Origin: Dolichospermum compactum NIES-806
Lineage (GTDB): Bacteria > Cyanobacteriota > Cyanobacteriia > Cyanobacteriales > Nostocaceae
DNA length: 24,081 nucleotides
Assembly: GCF_002368115.1 (NCBI RefSeq)
Contig: NZ_AP018316.1
Coordinates: 4,421,462 to 4,445,542, forward strand
Reading direction: 5' to 3'
A program made the translations under genes and the position numbers. The notes under the pieces are model-generated. The model was not told the origin of the DNA, made no database searches, and saw only the letters and a program-made list of their open reading frames with translations. How positions within the stretch are numbered: the stretch's first letter is position 1; each line of letters starts with the position of its first letter. Positions 21,957-24,081 of the stretch are shown here, one piece after another.

Positions 21957-22160
21957 CTCCCCGGTCTAAAGACACGGGGATTATTAAGATTTCACAATCT
22001 TAATATTTTGTTTGCACAAGTTCCCAGACTCAGTACGTTTGCACAAAAGTGCGTGCTGATATTTTATCTAGGTCGTGTGAAACGTCAAAAATCTCAACTT
22101 ACTGATGGGGATGAACTACTCCATCTTACTTCGTTGAAGATGGGGTAGTTCATCCATTTT
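21957..22160. mobile_element. IS200/IS605-like palindromic element remnant, no transposase
   Basis: One end has a bulged hairpin CCCCGGTCTAAAGACACGGGG (21959-21979), followed by ATTAAGATT-TCAC-AATCTTAAT (21983-22004). The other end has GATGAACTACTCCATCTT (22110-22127), which pairs with AAGATGGGGTAGTTCATC (22137-22154) with one mismatch, followed by a T run. Subterminal hairpins with CCCCG...CGGGG and a right-end stem like this are typical of IS200/IS605 derivatives in cyanobacteria. The interior encodes nothing I recognise. The distal hairpin plus T run could also act as a terminator on the plus strand. The stretch 21850-21956 shows no feature. Confidence 0.55.
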
Positions 22161-22184
22161 TTTAGGGACTGAATCAGATTTTTC

Positions 22185-23141
22185 TCATGATTCTAATTTC
22201 GCATCTACCATCATTTTCACAACATCCTGCATTTTATATCTAGCCTCCCATCCTAATTGGATTTTAGCCTTACTCGGATTACCTTTACCGACCGCCAAAT
22301 CCGTAGGTCTGAATAGGCTACTATCAACAACTACATGATCACGCCATTCTAAATTTACAGATGCAAATGCAGCAGCAACAAAATCTTCCAAGGAAGTGTT
22401 TTCCCCCGTTGCAATCACATAATCATCAGGCTGTGTTTGCTGCAACATTAAATACATGGCTTTCACGTATTCCTGCGCCCAACCCCAGTCCCGCTGAATT
22501 GACATATTACCTAAATATAATTTTTCGTTACTACCTTGGGCTATCCGACAGGCAGTAGCAATAATTTTTTGAGTGACAAATCTTTCTGGACGCAGGGGAG
22601 ATTCATGATTAAATAAAATTCCTGAACAGGCAAATAAACCGTAAGCTTCTCGGTAGTTAGCCACTTCCCAAAAAGCAGCAGATTTAGCTACAGCATAAGG
22701 ACTTCTGGGGCGAAATGGAGTTGTTTCTTCGGCTGCTATATTGCCAGTATCACCAAAGCATTCACTCGAACCTGCATTGTAAAGTTTAATCCGAGTGCCT
22801 AAAAACCGAATGGCTTCTAATAAATTTAGTGTGCCTGTAGCTATGCTTTCTAAAGTTTCTACAGGTTGTCCAAAAGATAAACCTACGGAAGTTTGTCCTG
22901 CTAAGTTGTAGACTTCATCTGGTTGGATTTTTGTGAGTACCTGTAAGACGCTACGGAAGTCAGTCAAGGACATTGACTCTAACTTTACTTGATCTTTAAT
23001 GCCTAAGTGGACTAAATTCTGGAAAGGTGAGATTTGGGCATCTCTGGAAGTTCCACAGACTGTGTAACCTTGATTAAGTAGTAATTCTGCTAGATAAGCT
23101 CCGTCTTGTCCAGATACTCCACAAATGAGAGCTTTTTTCAT
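22185..23141 (-). CDS. gmd: GDP-mannose 4,6-dehydratase
   Basis: 318 residues of the extended short-chain dehydrogenase family. NAD(P)-binding is at ALICGVSGQDGAYLAEL (4-20, GxxGxxG). Catalytic residues fit NAGSSECFGDT (122-132, with the Ser-Ser-Glu typical of Gmd) and SPYAVAKS (147-154, Tyr149 and Lys153). NHESPLRPERFVTQKI (178-193) is the diagnostic Gmd block. It converts GDP-mannose to GDP-4-keto-6-deoxymannose, precursor of GDP-fucose, GDP-rhamnose and perosamine. It is somewhat shorter than the E. coli enzyme (about 370). The ATG at 23141 follows the stop of the upstream gene by one base, so translation is coupled. No partner reductase or epimerase lies in the window. Confidence 0.9.
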   Translation of the reverse strand: MKKALICGVSGQDGAYLAELLLNQGYTVCGTSRDAQISPFQNLVHLGIKDQVKLESMSLTDFRSVLQVLTKIQPDEVYNLAGQTSVGLSFGQPVETLESIATGTLNLLEAIRFLGTRIKLYNAGSSECFGDTGNIAAEETTPFRPRSPYAVAKSAAFWEVANYREAYGLFACSGILFNHESPLRPERFVTQKIIATACRIAQGSNEKLYLGNMSIQRDWGWAQEYVKAMYLMLQQTQPDDYVIATGENTSLEDFVAAAFASVNLEWRDHVVVDSSLFRPTDLAVGKGNPSKAKIQLGWEARYKMQDVVKMMVDAKLES

Positions 23142-23142
23142 A

Positions 23143-23673
23143 TCAATTCATTACCCAGAAGTCTTTAACACTGTTACCCCCAAGCATTCGGGATTGCCTA
23201 TAGGTAAATTCTCCCACGGAAGGATTGCGATGGGGATGAATAACCCCTGTTGCTTGTTGCCAAAGTTCGGCAGGGGCAAGAGATATTTCGTATTTAGATC
23301 CATGCTTATGTACATGATACCATTTTGTTTCTTGGCACTCTTCGCACCAAAAAGCTTCCAACCACTCACCTTGCAAAGAAACTGTAGTTTTATTGGCGAC
23401 TAAAATCATCGCTTCTCGTCTACTTATACCTCGCTCTTGCAGTTGTCCAGCTTGTTCGGCAAATAGTCCGTGTTTTTGGCTAACACTATCTATGTAACAG
23501 CTATGTATGGGACAATAGATAGCTCTCCGTTGGGAACGTTTCCGATTTCGCTCACACCTTTTCTGCACTTCGGCCTCCTGATCATTATCATTAACTAAAA
23601 TAATAGTTCGTAAGAAGGTTGCATGGGAGGAACTGAGATCAAAAAGACCATCAAAGCCCAACTCCTGATTCAA
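23143..23673 (-). CDS. Conserved hypothetical protein with paired Cys motifs
   Basis: I do not recognise a named family. 176 residues if translated from a TTG at 23673; the true start is unclear and could lie near VNDNDQEAEVQKRCERNR. Features: a basic stretch RNRKRSQRR, a CPIHSC motif and, further on, WCEECQ. Together these could bind one zinc. Between them is DSVSQKHGLFAEQAGQLQER. The tail is GEFTYRQSRMLGGNSVKDFW. No membrane segment or signal. It is immediately upstream of gmd (one base apart), so it is probably in the same operon, possibly with a sugar-nucleotide or regulatory role; that is a guess. Partial copies of its 5' end occur at 21590-21753 and 19784-19853. Confidence 0.65.
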   Translation of the reverse strand: MNQELGFDGLFDLSSSHATFLRTIILVNDNDQEAEVQKRCERNRKRSQRRAIYCPIHSCYIDSVSQKHGLFAEQAGQLQERGISRREAMILVANKTTVSLQGEWLEAFWCEECQETKWYHVHKHGSKYEISLAPAELWQQATGVIHPHRNPSVGEFTYRQSRMLGGNSVKDFWVMN

Positions 23674-23765
23674 CGTTGTCTGAGGTATTAAATTTTGTTA
23701 ACTGAGTTGTCTAAAATTTACTGAATTTGTTCACACGCTAGCGCTGATTAGGCGGGAGTGACATT

Positions 23766-24081
23766 TCAATTCATAGATCGTTCTAGCACATTGATGTATT
23801 GTTTAGAGATGATTTCTGGTGTAAAGTTTGATTGCAAATATTCGCGGGAGGCATTACCCATTTTTTCTGCAAGTTGGCGATCGCTCTTTAAGTTGAGAAT
23901 AAATTTAGATAAACTATCACTGTCTCCATTTTCAATGCTAATACCAAACTGACCATCTGTGATTAGCTGTCGTAGGTAGGAGTCTTTTGGACAAATAGCT
24001 GCTATTGGTCTTCCCGCAGCTAAAGCTGGATAGAGTTTGCTGGGAGCAACTAGGCTTTCTAGACCTGCTTCTACACTAATA
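23766..24081 (-). CDS. Family 4 glycosyltransferase, 5' part beyond the window
   Basis: 105 codons before TGA at 23766, open to the window edge. VAPSKLYPALAAGRPIAAIC is the C-terminal donor-binding part of GT4 enzymes of the WcaI-like group (S/N-x-x-PSKLYPALAAGRP). It is followed by DSYLRQLITDGQFGISI and a helix ending EIISKQYINVLER. The end of the protein is intact; the front is off the window. It probably belongs to the same glycan cluster. Spacing to the hypothetical gene downstream is 92 bases, in which I see no clear promoter. Confidence 0.85.
   Translation of the reverse strand, partial: ISVEAGLESLVAPSKLYPALAAGRPIAAICPKDSYLRQLITDGQFGISIENGDSDSLSKFILNLKSDRQLAEKMGNASREYLQSNFTPEIISKQYINVLERSMN

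Noticed and set aside
21951..22148. Plus-strand frame inside the palindromic element, as a possible small transposase
   Set aside because: No catalytic Tyr/HUH or TnpB motif can be seen. The frame is bounded by the end hairpins and looks incidental.
23151..23403. Extra frames on both strands inside the hypothetical gene at 23143-23673
   Set aside because: They overlap the frame that carries the CPIHSC and WCEECQ motifs and is repeated elsewhere; no independent support.
1..24081. tRNA, rRNA or riboswitch
   Set aside because: I looked for the usual cloverleaf ends and conserved riboswitch cores and saw none. A covariance search would be decisive.

Overview
This window reads as cyanobacterial. 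The octamer GCGATCGC (the HIP1 site of cyanobacteria) recurs along it (near 715, 3548, 5215, 7240, 8361, 9171, 9500, 20234, 20334, 20468, 20576 and 23878). Base composition is AT-rich. The accessory families that litter it (Uma2, DUF29, DUF4351/Rpn nucleases, MITE-like palindromes) are those that crowd the genomes of bloom-forming and filamentous cyanobacteria. I cannot name the species. Every gene I can support lies on the minus strand, so transcription runs from high to low coordinates.

Layout in the direction of transcription. (1) 24081-22185: the C-terminal end of a family-4 glycosyltransferase, a conserved Cys-rich hypothetical protein, and a GDP-mannose 4,6-dehydratase coupled to it. 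(2) 22184-17390: a gene graveyard. Two intact Uma2 genes, a DUF29-like gene and an orphan MazE antitoxin sit among fragments of MazF, MazE, Uma2, DUF29, DUF4351, TnpB and the hypothetical gene from 23143. Short hairpin repeats, a duplicated 148-bp segment and an IS200/IS605-like palindromic element lie between them. (3) 17386-9269: a compact polysaccharide export and synthesis operon. It encodes Wzm and Wzt (ABC export of an O-antigen or capsule chain), a two-domain aldolase fusion, an HpcH/HpaI-type aldolase, a CMP-sugar cytidylyltransferase, a HAD phosphatase, a protein resembling CMP-sialic-acid transferases, and a family-4 glycosyltransferase. (4) 9194-1: more assembly genes (two WbsX-type proteins, two GT2 and two GT4 glycosyltransferases), mixed with truncated duplicates of themselves, one MITE, a DUF29 gene and a partial Rpn-type nuclease.

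How the genes could work together: region 3 contains the functional steps needed to make and attach a CMP-activated 2-keto-3-deoxy sugar acid. However, the carbon-carbon bond would be made by pyruvate-type aldolases, not by a PEP-dependent NeuB/KdsA synthase, and no such synthase is visible here. The sugar could be transferred onto a glycan that the glycosyltransferases of regions 3 and 4 build from GDP-mannose-derived and other sugars, and that Wzm/Wzt export. This is the most interesting proposal in the window and it is an inference.

The second theme is decay by duplication. Region 4 carries three copies of one glycosyltransferase 5' end and three copies of the WbsX 5' end, and region 2 three copies of a mazE 5' end. 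One MITE insertion can be dated relative to a duplication because the paralogous empty site is still present.
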